DNA of 37,923 nt from PWPS01 sp964507105 (GCA_964507105.1 CAZDOR010000006.1:1-37923), one strand, 5' to 3'. Numbered from the stretch's first letter, positions 1 to 6,332 are shown. Numbers and translations are program-made. Notes: generated from the sequence alone by a model not told the origin.

Positions 1-63
1 TGTGGAACTAAAATGTTCAGGATTCTCGGAAAAGCGTAATCTTTTTGATAAACTCTCTATCTC

Positions 64-92
64 CAAGAACCACCCGACCACGGTGGTTTTTG
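64..92 (+). terminator. Possible intrinsic terminator upstream of comEC-like gene
   Basis: The arm at 68-74 (AACCACC) pairs with 82-88 (GGTGGTT), and the stem extends outward to 64/92 through one G-U pair, followed by only a short T run. The first 39 bases read as the last 12 codons of a possible upstream gene ending in TAA at 37-39, which this hairpin could terminate. A second frame stays open across the hairpin to about base 148, so the assignment is tentative. Confidence 0.4.
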
Positions 93-101
93 GGTTGAAT
101 T

Positions 102-959
102 ATGGAGAAAGAGAAAAAAGGATTAATAATATCTTTCCTTTTACTTTGTAATATAATAGCTTTTTCCGCCTTTTTGGATTTAAGGGTTGATAGAAATTTT
201 AAAATTATTTTTTTTGATGTTGGACAAGGTGATGCCGCTCTAATAAGAACTCCGGATCGGAAAAATATATTAATCGATGGTGGGCCAGGAGATAAAATAT
301 TAGCTCATTTATCAGAAAAACTTCCTTTTTGGGACAGAAATATCGATTTGATGATCCTTACTCACGCTCATGCTGATCACTTATCCGGCCTTGTAGAGGT
401 TTTGGAGAGGTTCAATGTGAAAAAAGTTCTTTGGAATAAACAATCTCATGACAGCTTGCTTTACAGGCAGTGGGAACTGCTGTTGGAAGATATTGATTCA
501 AGGCGAGCTTATAAAGGTCAACGAATTGATTTGAATGGAGCTTATTTGGATATATTGTATCCATCCAAGGATATTGATTTTTCAGAAGACTTGAATGAAA
601 ATTCCGTTATAAAAAGGTTTGTTCACGATAAAGGAGAGATTCTTTTTACCGGAGATGCATATAAAAAACAGGAAAGAAAATTGTTGGAGTGGGAAAAAAA
701 GTGTATTGACCAAAATTTTGACTGGTGTAGAGTGATGGATATTCCTTCGCAGGTATTAAAAGTGGGACATCACGGTTCCTCGACCTCTTCCGATTATGAG
801 TTTGTAGAGAGAGTAAATCCGGAAGTGTCCATTATCAGTGCCGGCAAAAATAATCGTTACGGCCACCCTCACGAGAAAGTTCTGGAAACTTTTAATAGCT
901 TGGATATCGAGATGCATAAAACTTTTGAAGATGGTAATTTCAAAGTTAAGGTTGAATAA
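102..959 (+). CDS. ComEC/Rec2-like metallo-beta-lactamase fold protein, membrane-anchored
   Basis: 285 residues. One hydrophobic segment (about 8-25) is followed by a metallo-beta-lactamase domain of the type at the C-terminus of the DNA-uptake protein ComEC. Visible signatures are DVGQGDA (39-45), the metal motif HAHADH (88-93), FTGDA in the second half, GHHGS and the closing GHPH. The family binds two metals and is proposed to act on nucleic acid or a phosphodiester outside the membrane. The ComEC channel part is absent, so this is a stand-alone anchored hydrolase domain; the substrate is unknown. It starts 10 bases after the T run of the preceding hairpin. A true comEC channel gene could lie elsewhere in the genome. 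Confidence 0.85.
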   Translation: MEKEKKGLIISFLLLCNIIAFSAFLDLRVDRNFKIIFFDVGQGDAALIRTPDRKNILIDGGPGDKILAHLSEKLPFWDRNIDLMILTHAHADHLSGLVEVLERFNVKKVLWNKQSHDSLLYRQWELLLEDIDSRRAYKGQRIDLNGAYLDILYPSKDIDFSEDLNENSVIKRFVHDKGEILFTGDAYKKQERKLLEWEKKCIDQNFDWCRVMDIPSQVLKVGHHGSSTSSDYEFVERVNPEVSIISAGKNNRYGHPHEKVLETFNSLDIEMHKTFEDGNFKVKVE

Positions 960-970
960 ATATCTTAAAG

Positions 971-998
971 TTGAAAAAGAGCTAAAAAATGGTAGAAT
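971..998 (+). promoter_or_regulatory. Sigma70-type promoter for the LOG-family gene
   Basis: TTGAAA at 971-976 and TAGAAT at 993-998 with a 16-base spacer lie in the gap after the ComEC-like gene and 25 bases before the next ATG. The match is good but is a prediction from consensus only. Confidence 0.5.
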
Positions 999-1022
999 GA
1001 AAAAACTTAAAAAAATATACGC

Positions 1023-1715
1023 ATGAGAGATAAAGAAAATTTTGAAGACCAATATTTTCCGTTTCCTGAAAAAGATTTTCGCGAAACTTTCCAGTGGAGG
1101 ATTTTCAGGATAATGGCTGAATTCGTAGAGGGATTCCAATTTGTAGCCGATTTTGGAAAGGCGGTTTCTTTTTTCGGGTCAAGCAGATTTGATGATGATA
1201 ATCCTCATTACGAAGAGGCTAAAGAATTGGCTGAACTTTTAGTTCAGGAAGACTTTTCAGTAGTTACCGGAGGCGGCCCGGGAATTATGGAGGCTGCAAA
1301 TCGTGGCGCTTTTGAGAATGGAGGAGAGTCTATCGGAATTAATATACAATTACGAAATGAGGGAGAAAAGGCTAACGACTATTTAAAAAAATCAATTGGT
1401 TTTCATTATTTTTTTACCAGGAAAGTGATGCTTTCTTTTTCTTCTTACGGATATGTATTTTTCCCCGGTGGCTTTGGCACCTTGGATGAATTTTTTGAGA
1501 TGTTGACTCTTATACAAACCAAGAAGTTGCCTCAACCCGTTACTGTGGTAGCGATAGGAAAAGATTATTGGATTCCGCTTATCAATTGGTTTGAGGAAAA
1601 GCTGCTTACGGAATATAAGACAATCAGTCAAGAAGATTTGAATTTAATCAAAGTAGTGGAAACACCAAAAGAAGCCTTGGAAGTAATAAAAGAAGGCGAA
1701 CCTTTAAGAAGATAA
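1023..1715 (+). CDS. TIGR00730/LOG family Rossmann-fold protein
   Basis: 230 residues. It carries the two hallmark motifs of the LOG family (cytokinin riboside 5'-monophosphate phosphoribohydrolase and relatives): GGGPGIMEA (83-91) and PGGFGTLDE (148-156), in a lysine-decarboxylase-like Rossmann fold that starts near residue 45. LOG enzymes cleave the N-glycosidic bond of nucleoside 5'-monophosphates; many bacterial members have no established substrate. The about 45-residue N-terminal extension before the fold is usual for the longer TIGR00730 type. Own predicted promoter at 971-998; the next gene follows after 15 bases, suggesting co-transcription with the kinase-like gene. Confidence 0.88.
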   Translation: MRDKENFEDQYFPFPEKDFRETFQWRIFRIMAEFVEGFQFVADFGKAVSFFGSSRFDDDNPHYEEAKELAELLVQEDFSVVTGGGPGIMEAANRGAFENGGESIGINIQLRNEGEKANDYLKKSIGFHYFFTRKVMLSFSSYGYVFFPGGFGTLDEFFEMLTLIQTKKLPQPVTVVAIGKDYWIPLINWFEEKLLTEYKTISQEDLNLIKVVETPKEALEVIKEGEPLRR

Positions 1716-1730
1716 AATAAGCAAAAAAAT

Positions 1731-2804
1731 ATGAAAGGAATAGAATTTCCCATATATAAAACTAAAATAAAGAATGATCCCGGATTTGATCTTTCTGATC
1801 CGGATAAAAGGCTTGAATATTTTGAATTCAAAGCCGGAAAGGATATTGAAGATATTAAGGAGTTTCTTAAGAACAACACTTTCGTAGTTTATTTACTGGG
1901 TAAGAAGAGTGCCGGCAAGGGAACTTACTCCAAAATGATCGCTGATGTTTTGGGTAAGGATAATGTAGAGCACTTCTCGGTCGGTGATATGATAAGAGGG
2001 GTTGATGAAGAGCTGAAAGATGATAAAAAAAGGAAAGAGCTTATTGAGTTTTTGGAGGAAAATTACAGGGGATGGATTGAAATCGATGAAATAATTGCGA
2101 GATTAGAGGGTAGAAGTACCGAATCACTTCTTCCTACTCCCCTGATTCTAACCTTAATTAAAAGAGAGATTGAAAAAAGGGGCAGAAAGGTTCTTTTTAT
2201 CGATGGATTTCCGAGAAACATGGATCAGATCAGTTATTCCTTGTTTTTCAGAGATTTGATCGGTTACAGGGAAGATGTTGATATCTTTGCACTTTTGGAT
2301 GTACCGGAAAATGTAATTGATGAAAGAATTAAGTATAGAAAGATTTGCCCCGAATGCAATACGTCCAGAAACCTTAAGCTTTTTCCCACTTCGAAAGTTG
2401 GATATGATAAGAAAGAGAAAGAATTTTATCTTATTTGTGATAATTCCGATTGTGATGATGTAAGAATGGTTAGAAAAGAAGGTGATGAAAAGGGAATTGA
2501 ACCACTCAGAGACAGGCTGGACCTTGATGAAAAACTCATAAAACAAGCTTTTCAGCTTCACGGAATTCCCAAGGTTTTGGTCAGAAACTCCATTCCGGTA
2601 GAAAAGGCTGATGAATATGTCGCTGACTATGAAATTACTCCCGAGTACAAATATGAATATAATGAAAAAAAGGACAAGGTGGAAATCAAAGAAGTTCCTT
2701 GGACGGTAAAAGATGATGAGGGGGTTGAAAGTTATTCTTTGTTAGCTCCGCCTGCCGTAGTTTCATTTTTAGGACAGCTTGCAGACATACTCAGAAATTC
2801 TTGA
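1731..2804 (+). CDS. Large adenylate-kinase-like nucleoside monophosphate kinase
   Basis: 357 residues, against about 180-220 for ordinary adenylate kinase. An N-terminal extension of about 50 residues precedes the P-loop (57-65, with GKGT). FSVGDMIR and IDGFPRN are the NMP-binding motifs. A LID insert carries CPEC followed by CDNSDC, consistent with a zinc-bound LID, and an LRDRL arginine motif follows. The last about 70 residues are charged and match nothing I recognise. The expected reaction is phosphate transfer between ATP and a nucleoside monophosphate. The window also has a short adenylate kinase after secY (26122), so this one may differ in substrate. Its stop codon TGA overlaps the -35 box of the RNA gene that follows. 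Confidence 0.8.
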   Translation: MKGIEFPIYKTKIKNDPGFDLSDPDKRLEYFEFKAGKDIEDIKEFLKNNTFVVYLLGKKSAGKGTYSKMIADVLGKDNVEHFSVGDMIRGVDEELKDDKKRKELIEFLEENYRGWIEIDEIIARLEGRSTESLLPTPLILTLIKREIEKRGRKVLFIDGFPRNMDQISYSLFFRDLIGYREDVDIFALLDVPENVIDERIKYRKICPECNTSRNLKLFPTSKVGYDKKEKEFYLICDNSDCDDVRMVRKEGDEKGIEPLRDRLDLDEKLIKQAFQLHGIPKVLVRNSIPVEKADEYVADYEITPEYKYEYNEKKDKVEIKEVPWTVKDDEGVESYSLLAPPAVVSFLGQLADILRNS

Positions 2805-2830
2805 CATCAATCTTTGAAAAAAGTTATACT
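2801..2830 (+). promoter_or_regulatory. Promoter of the structured RNA
   Basis: TTGACA at 2801-2806 and TATACT at 2825-2830 with an 18-base spacer. The predicted start near 2836 coincides with the first base of the RNA's closing stem, as expected for a free-standing small RNA. A perfect palindrome AGGTGCACCT (2833-2842) sits across the start site. Confidence 0.6.
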
Positions 2831-2835
2831 GTAGG

Positions 2836-3000
2836 TGCACCTCGTTGACATAAAGTCTGACACATCAACATTTAAGGGAGCCGCACATGATCTTTAGCCC
2901 GTGGGCTAAAGCTGAGGCACCCACTTGGAGCATTCTCAGATTTTTTATGAGCAGCGGGGTGCATAAAGACCATCTCCCGAGAGGGGGATGGTTTTTATTT
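2836..3000 (+). ncRNA. Structured small RNA, possibly 6S-like
   Basis: No conserved protein is apparent between 2805 and 3085. Ends of the region pair: 2836-2844 (TGCACCTCG) with 2955-2963 (CGGGGTGCA), nine pairs with one G-U. Inside are an 8-bp hairpin (2892-2899 with 2904-2911, loop CGTG) and a weaker one (2912-2916 with 2935-2939). A promoter with its start at the stem and a terminator at 2969-3000 frame it. Size and closed rod-like outline would suit 6S RNA, but I cannot confirm family membership; I see no SRP RNA apical motif. GGCACCC at 2916-2922 can compete for the 3' arm, so a switching leader is an alternative. A 45-codon ORF (2887-3024) overlaps and is judged spurious. Confidence 0.5.
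2969..3000 (+). terminator. Strong intrinsic terminator
   Basis: The stem at 2970-2978 with 2983-2991 has nine pairs, one of them G-U, plus the A2969/T2992 pair. It is closed by the GNRA loop GAGA and followed by TTTTTATTT. It ends the structured RNA and separates it from the copper unit. Confidence 0.85.
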
Positions 3001-3025
3001 GACAAAAGAGAGCATCTCTTATAAT
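2999..3025 (+). promoter_or_regulatory. Promoter of copper unit 1
   Basis: Consensus TTGACA (2999-3004) and TATAAT (3020-3025) with a short 15-base spacer, directly after the terminator of the RNA gene. Start of transcription would fall near 3032, eight bases before the CsoR-like palindrome. Confidence 0.65.
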
Positions 3026-3039
3026 CTTATGAATAGAAA

Positions 3040-3062
3040 CACCCCCACCATAGGTGTAGGTA
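3040..3062 (+). promoter_or_regulatory. Candidate CsoR operator
   Basis: Imperfect 10-3-10 inverted repeat: CACCCCCACC, ATA, GGTGTAGGTA, with 7 of 10 positions symmetrical. C-rich and G-rich half sites around a short AT centre resemble known CsoR copper operators. It lies at about +8 to +30, where bound repressor would block transcription. A CsoR is encoded 3.8 kb downstream. The link is inference. Confidence 0.5.
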
Positions 3063-3085
3063 TTAAAAAATAACTATAAACAATT

Positions 3086-3286
3086 ATGAACAACGGATCT
3101 ACAAGTTTTTGGAAAGGTCTTAGTCTAATTTTAGTTGCTCTGGTTTTATTTTTAGCCATAGCTGATGTTTCTGTCACCCCTAGGTTTATGAGTTCTGGTC
3201 ACAGAAATGAAACTACTGAGACCACGGGAACAAGCCAAACTCAACAGGCTCCTCAATCCCAAGGAGGAATGGTCGGTGGATGTTAA
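3086..3286 (+). CDS. Small membrane-anchored protein with C-terminal GGMVGGC tail
   Basis: 66 residues. One hydrophobic helix (about 9-27) is followed by a Ser/Thr/Gln-rich linker with one His in SSGHRNE, and the last nine residues are SQGGMVGGC. I do not recognise the family. The linker composition suggests an extracytoplasmic tether, placing the terminal Met and Cys outside the membrane, where they could bind Cu(I). It is the first gene of copper unit 1, behind the promoter and CsoR-like operator, and precedes a protein with the identical tail. No good Shine-Dalgarno is seen, as for many genes here. Confidence 0.75.
   Translation: MNNGSTSFWKGLSLILVALVLFLAIADVSVTPRFMSSGHRNETTETTGTSQTQQAPQSQGGMVGGC
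3257..3286 (+). repeat. Copy 1 of the 30-base repeat encoding SQGGMVGGC plus stop
   Basis: This segment and 3961-3990 match at 27 of 30 bases, all differences silent. Both copies form the 3' end of an otherwise dissimilar gene. Identity includes the silent positions of CAA GGA GGA ATG GTC GGT, so either the duplication is recent or the DNA/RNA itself is constrained. Confidence 0.9.
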
Positions 3287-3309
3287 TAAATTAAATCACT
3301 AATAAATTA

Positions 3310-3990
3310 ATGAACGATAACATAAAAACACTATTAAAAACGGCGGGTTTATTCTTTCTGATTATTGGATTTTTTGTTCTTTTCGAAGTTGATGTAAATT
3401 TCTCTTATTTTCAAGAAACAGGAGGGCAAAATCAAGAAGTTAGTCAATCAGAATCGGAACCTACCTCTTCTGAAACGTCCTTAGATATCTTACCTACGGG
3501 GACTCCGGATGTTTATGGGGCTGAATTAGGATTGGAGTATGGAGACGTTTCTATGGATGATCCTGTCGGTGCCGATAGAGCTATTGAGGAAATGGCAATG
3601 TTAGATATGGAAATAGATTTGGAAGAAGATAATTTAGAAAGATATATTAGTATTTTATATGAAAAAGAAGGTGGTATTTCTTGTGAATACTGTTGTGGTG
3701 CTCAGTCAATCATCTTTGAAGATGGGGAGCCGGCTTGCGGATGTGCGCACAGTTTTGCTATGAGAGGAATCGCTAAATATTTGATTACGGAACATGGAGA
3801 AGATTTGAGCGATGAAGAGATTCTGGAAGAAGTCGGTAAGTGGAAGGTGTTATTTTTCCCGGAAATTCACCAACAGAAGGCTGACGCGTTGGAAGAAGAG
3901 GGTCTTTCCACTGATTACGTAACCTTGACGACTAATACTTATCGAGGGATAGAAGAAGGGTCTCAAGGAGGAATGGTCGGTGGGTGCTAA
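3310..3990 (+). CDS. Membrane-anchored Cys-cluster protein with GGMVGGC tail
   Basis: 226 residues. An N-terminal helix (about 8-27) is followed by an acidic Ser/Glu-rich linker (35-115). A compact domain (about 108-205) then carries two metal-type clusters, CEYCCG (C125, C128, C129) and CGCAHSFAMRG (C143, C145, H147). The C-terminus is SQGGMVGGC (218-226). The Cys pattern recalls PCYCGC-type exported domains, but I cannot assign a named family. Location outside the membrane and copper binding are inference from the anchor, the thiols and the operon. Its tail codons contain AAGGAGG (3965-3971), well placed to act as ribosome binding site for the next gene. Spacing from the previous gene is 23 bases. 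Confidence 0.8.
   Translation: MNDNIKTLLKTAGLFFLIIGFFVLFEVDVNFSYFQETGGQNQEVSQSESEPTSSETSLDILPTGTPDVYGAELGLEYGDVSMDDPVGADRAIEEMAMLDMEIDLEEDNLERYISILYEKEGGISCEYCCGAQSIIFEDGEPACGCAHSFAMRGIAKYLITEHGEDLSDEEILEEVGKWKVLFFPEIHQQKADALEEEGLSTDYVTLTTNTYRGIEEGSQGGMVGGC
3961..3990 (+). repeat. Copy 2 of the SQGGMVGGC-encoding repeat
   Basis: Second copy of the segment at 3257-3286. Here the embedded AAGGAGG lies 8 bases before the GTG at 3980 and 20 before the ATG at 3992. Confidence 0.9.
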
Positions 3991-4387
3991 TATGAAAAAA
4001 AGTTTACTCTATGGGTTTTTAGGATTCTTACTGCTCTTCGGTTTTTTTGCAACCATAGTGACCGTTTTAGGGGGGGTTGATGAAGTTTCTAGACAATTGT
4101 CGAATTATGGGATCTATATATTTATTTTGGCGATTGGTTTTGGGGTTCAGGTTGGAATTTATACCCATATTAAGAAATCAGGAAAAGCTCTAGCAGCTAC
4201 CGGATCGACTTCCGGGTTGGCGATGATATCTTGCTGTAGTCATTACCTGGTTAGCTTCTTGCCTGTTTTGGGTTTAACCGGAATTTCGGGAATAGTTTCT
4301 GCATATCAGACGGAAATATTTTTGGCGGGTATCTTTATGAACTTTTTAGGAATTTTGTACTTGATTAGTAAAATTGAAAATGGATAA
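3980..4387 (+). CDS. Four-helix membrane protein with CCSHY motif
   Basis: 135 residues from GTG 3980, or 131 from ATG 3992. GTG is preferred because AAGGAGG lies 8 bases upstream; the ATG has no site at usual spacing. Four hydrophobic helices are visible (about 9-30, 43-61, 78-100, 108-130). ISCCSHYLVSFLP in the third places two Cys and one His (C85, C86, H88) in or at the membrane, reminiscent of the Cys pair of small mercury/copper transporters. I do not recognise a named family. It overlaps the 3' end of the preceding gene and the 5' end of the following one, so translation is probably coupled. A role in moving or binding copper in the membrane is inference. Confidence 0.75.
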   Translation: MGANMKKSLLYGFLGFLLLFGFFATIVTVLGGVDEVSRQLSNYGIYIFILAIGFGVQVGIYTHIKKSGKALAATGSTSGLAMISCCSHYLVSFLPVLGLTGISGIVSAYQTEIFLAGIFMNFLGILYLISKIENG

Positions 4388-4772
4388 AACATTTAAATTG
4401 TCATTAATCTTTCTCACAGTTGTTTTTGCCGGTCTTCTAATTTTTGAGATAATGGGAGGTAATTCGGTTGATAACGACTTTTTAGAGAAGACGGTAGAAG
4501 GAGAAGTTACCGTTACCGCTCAACCGGTGATAACTGATTCCGGAATGGATATTTTTACTTCTATGGATACGCATACGGTAGATTTAGAAGAAGACTTAAA
4601 AGAGACCGTCTACATAGAAGTTGATGGAAATAAGTATGAGCCTGTTGAGTGGGTTGGAGATCCGCCCGGGGGTCATCACAGATCCGGAAGAATAGTTTTT
4701 GGGGAAGAATTTAGCGAATTTATTCTTCATATGACAATAGGTGGAGAAAATAAAAAATTTAATTGGAAATAA
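4380..4772 (+). CDS. Exported or anchored protein with MDTH and GGHHRSG motifs
   Basis: 130 residues from ATG 4380; a TTG six bases earlier is an alternative. An N-terminal hydrophobic helix (about 5-23) precedes a beta-rich domain containing SMDTHTVDL and WVGDPPGGHHRSGRIVF. This pair of motifs recurs in uncharacterised bacterial and archaeal exported proteins as far as I recall, with Met, His and Asp as likely metal ligands; I know of no assigned function. The start overlaps the previous stop by eight bases, and the next gene starts two bases after its stop. Its place between Cys/Met-rich proteins of the same unit supports a copper-binding role outside the membrane, as inference. Confidence 0.75.
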   Translation: MDKTFKLSLIFLTVVFAGLLIFEIMGGNSVDNDFLEKTVEGEVTVTAQPVITDSGMDIFTSMDTHTVDLEEDLKETVYIEVDGNKYEPVEWVGDPPGGHHRSGRIVFGEEFSEFILHMTIGGENKKFNWK

Positions 4773-4773
4773 A

Positions 4774-5229
4774 ATGGAGAAAAAAATAATTATAGCGGGA
4801 GGTGTAATAGCTTTAATCGTCGGGGTTGTGTTTTTTCAAACACCTCGAGAAGTGAAGGGAGAAATGACGGTTTATATGGCAGAAGATTGTCAGTGTTGTG
4901 ACGTCTATGCAAATATAATGAGTAGAGATTATGATGTAGAGAAAGAAGTTTTGAGCAATATTGAATATGGTGAACTTAAAATGGATTGGGGAATTCCTCA
5001 AGATTTAGCTAGTTGTCACACATCGGTAATCGACGACTATTTAGTTGAAGGACACGTTCCGATGGAAGCAATAGAAGAGCTCAGAGAGAAGGGTGGAGAT
5101 ATCGAAGGCATAGGAATGTCGGGGATGCCGGCTGGCTCACCCGGAATGGGGGGAGCTAAAACGGAGGATTTTAGAGTTTATGAAATTCCGGAAAAAAATG
5201 AAAAAGGTGACTTATTTATGGAAATATGA
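4774..5229 (+). CDS. DUF411 family metal-binding protein
   Basis: 151 residues from ATG 4774. A GTG at 4741 extends the frame, but it lies inside the preceding gene. After an N-terminal membrane anchor (about 4-20) the whole DUF411 domain is present: CQCCDVY, then SCHTSVIDDYLVEGHVP, then GMSGMPAGSPGM. DUF411 proteins occur in copper and heavy-metal resistance clusters and have CxCC, Cys-His and Met-rich elements suited to Cu(I). This is the one member of unit 1 that I can place in a named family, and it anchors the copper reading of the cluster. It ends in an ATGA overlap with the next gene. Confidence 0.9.
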   Translation: MEKKIIIAGGVIALIVGVVFFQTPREVKGEMTVYMAEDCQCCDVYANIMSRDYDVEKEVLSNIEYGELKMDWGIPQDLASCHTSVIDDYLVEGHVPMEAIEELREKGGDIEGIGMSGMPAGSPGMGGAKTEDFRVYEIPEKNEKGDLFMEI

Positions 5230-5723
5230 AAAAAACATTAATTGCAGTATTATCATTTTTACTCATCCCAAAACTTAGCTTTGCTCATTGTCCACTTTGT
5301 ACGGTTGGAGCCGGAGCAGCGGGCGGTTTCGCAGTTTGGTTAGGAGTTTCTCAAGGAGTCGTTGGAATATTTATTGGAGCTTTCGGTTTTGCAATGGGTT
5401 TGGTTATGGCGAAAAAAATTAAAAGAACCCCGGCACACATATTGGGTCTTTTAACATTCGTATTAACCGTTTTACCCGTCGCTGCTCTCTTTAGAGATGT
5501 TCAGGGAATATTTATTCCCTTCCTGGGAAATTATGGGGAGATTATAACTGCAAACCAATTTCTATTGGGCTCTGTTGTGGGTGCTTTGATTCTGATTTTT
5601 AGCCCCCTCATAAGTGAAAAAGTAAAGAAAATAAGAGGAAAGACGTTTCAGTTTCAGACAATGTTGATAACCTTTGGTTTGCTTATTTTAACTTCCATTA
5701 TTGCGGAAATCTTTATATTTTAA
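5226..5723 (+). CDS. Polytopic membrane protein with HCPLC motif
   Basis: 165 residues. The first 20 look like a signal peptide ending SFA, after which HCPLCTVGAGAAGG (from 21) would become the mature N-terminus. Four hydrophobic segments follow. The HCPLC Cys pair next to a Gly/Ala-rich helix recalls small membrane proteins I associate with CPR bacteria and archaea, but no function is known to me. The start overlaps the DUF411 stop as ATGA, so the two are translationally coupled. If the signal is cleaved, His21, Cys22 and Cys25 would sit at the outer face of the membrane, where copper delivered by DUF411 could bind; this is inference. Confidence 0.75.
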   Translation: MKKTLIAVLSFLLIPKLSFAHCPLCTVGAGAAGGFAVWLGVSQGVVGIFIGAFGFAMGLVMAKKIKRTPAHILGLLTFVLTVLPVAALFRDVQGIFIPFLGNYGEIITANQFLLGSVVGALILIFSPLISEKVKKIRGKTFQFQTMLITFGLLILTSIIAEIFIF

Positions 5724-5726
5724 CCT

Positions 5727-6290
5727 ATGAACAATTCTGAAAAAGCAAAAAAAGTAAAAGAGAAGTTGGACAAAATTAGTGATGAGAAAAAGATGGATCT
5801 CTCTTCCGACCAGGACTTGTCATTAGCGCTTATGAATTTGATAAGCATAGAGGAGCATTTTATCTTTACCGGATCCAAAACCAGAAAGAGTAAGTATTAT
5901 GATTTGGCAAATGAGGTGAGAGGAATTAGGAAGGAGCTTTTGAAGGAGATAGTTACCGATTATGAAGGAGAGATCTGGTGTATATCCAAACATTTACTAT
6001 CCGGATCGATGAGACTTATGGAGGTCGGGACAAAGCAGCTCGATCAAGGAAACAAAGAAAAGGCTAATGAGATGTTTAATCATTCTTACAGCCTATATTC
6101 TTTGTTTTGGGCGGTAAATGATGGCTCTTTTAATTCAAAAGAGTTGGATCAAAAAGTTGAGAAGGATCAAAAAAAAGACGGTGAAAAAGAGAGAGACGAA
6201 AAAGAGTATTTTAAGAATGATGCGGAAGGCACTTTTCTTTTTAAATTGAAAGAAAAAGTTTCCGCTTTAGTTGACTGCTGTCGAGAATAA
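5727..6290 (+). CDS. Soluble helical protein with WCISKH motif and terminal Cys pair
   Basis: 187 residues without signal or membrane helix. It is predicted all-helical: a charged first part, a core EIWCISKHLLSGSMRLMEVG (82-101), a strongly charged Lys/Asp/Glu linker (about 141-165), and a C-terminus ending DCCRE with C184 and C185. C85 and H89 in the core plus the terminal pair could bind Cu(I). I recognise the core as a recurring hypothetical protein type but know no function. It is the last gene of copper unit 1, three bases after the membrane protein. As the only cytoplasmic member of this unit it could buffer copper or pass it to CopA; inference only. Confidence 0.7.
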   Translation: MNNSEKAKKVKEKLDKISDEKKMDLSSDQDLSLALMNLISIEEHFIFTGSKTRKSKYYDLANEVRGIRKELLKEIVTDYEGEIWCISKHLLSGSMRLMEVGTKQLDQGNKEKANEMFNHSYSLYSLFWAVNDGSFNSKELDQKVEKDQKKDGEKERDEKEYFKNDAEGTFLFKLKEKVSALVDCCRE

Positions 6291-6319
6291 TTGGATTTCA
6301 TGTTGGTTTTTTATATAAT
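6291..6319 (+). promoter_or_regulatory. Promoter of copper unit 2
   Basis: TTGGAT (6291-6296), 17 bases, TATAAT (6314-6319). It begins immediately after the stop of unit 1. No intrinsic terminator separates the units, so read-through from unit 1 is possible. Confidence 0.5.
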
Positions 6320-6332
6320 TAATAAAACCAAC
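6302..6332 (+). promoter_or_regulatory. Inverted repeat framing the -10 box, candidate operator
   Basis: GTTGGTTTT (6302-6310) and AAAACCAAC (6324-6332) are perfect 9-base complements separated by 13 bases that contain the -10 hexamer. No T run follows on either strand, so it is unlikely to be a terminator. The half-site differs from the CsoR-like palindrome of unit 1, so another regulator may act here. Confidence 0.45.

Noticed and set aside
1..148. C-terminus of an upstream gene in frame 2, open to about base 148
   Set aside because: It would overlap the ComEC-like start by about 45 bases and cross the hairpin. No motif supports it; the frame ending at 39 is equally possible, and neither can be identified.
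2836..2968. Signal recognition particle RNA
   Set aside because: The conserved apical region with GGAAG and the AGCAG asymmetric loop in the right spacing is not present on either strand.
2887..3024. 45-codon ORF (starting MIFSPWAKAE) with AAGGGAG seven bases upstream
   Set aside because: It runs through the hairpins and terminator of the structured RNA, and its stop lies inside the next -10 box. The RNA explanation fits the promoter and pairing better. Conservation of codons in relatives would reverse this.
6302..6332. Rho-independent terminator of copper unit 1
   Set aside because: Arms are complementary, but no T run follows on the plus strand and the 13-base loop contains a -10 hexamer.
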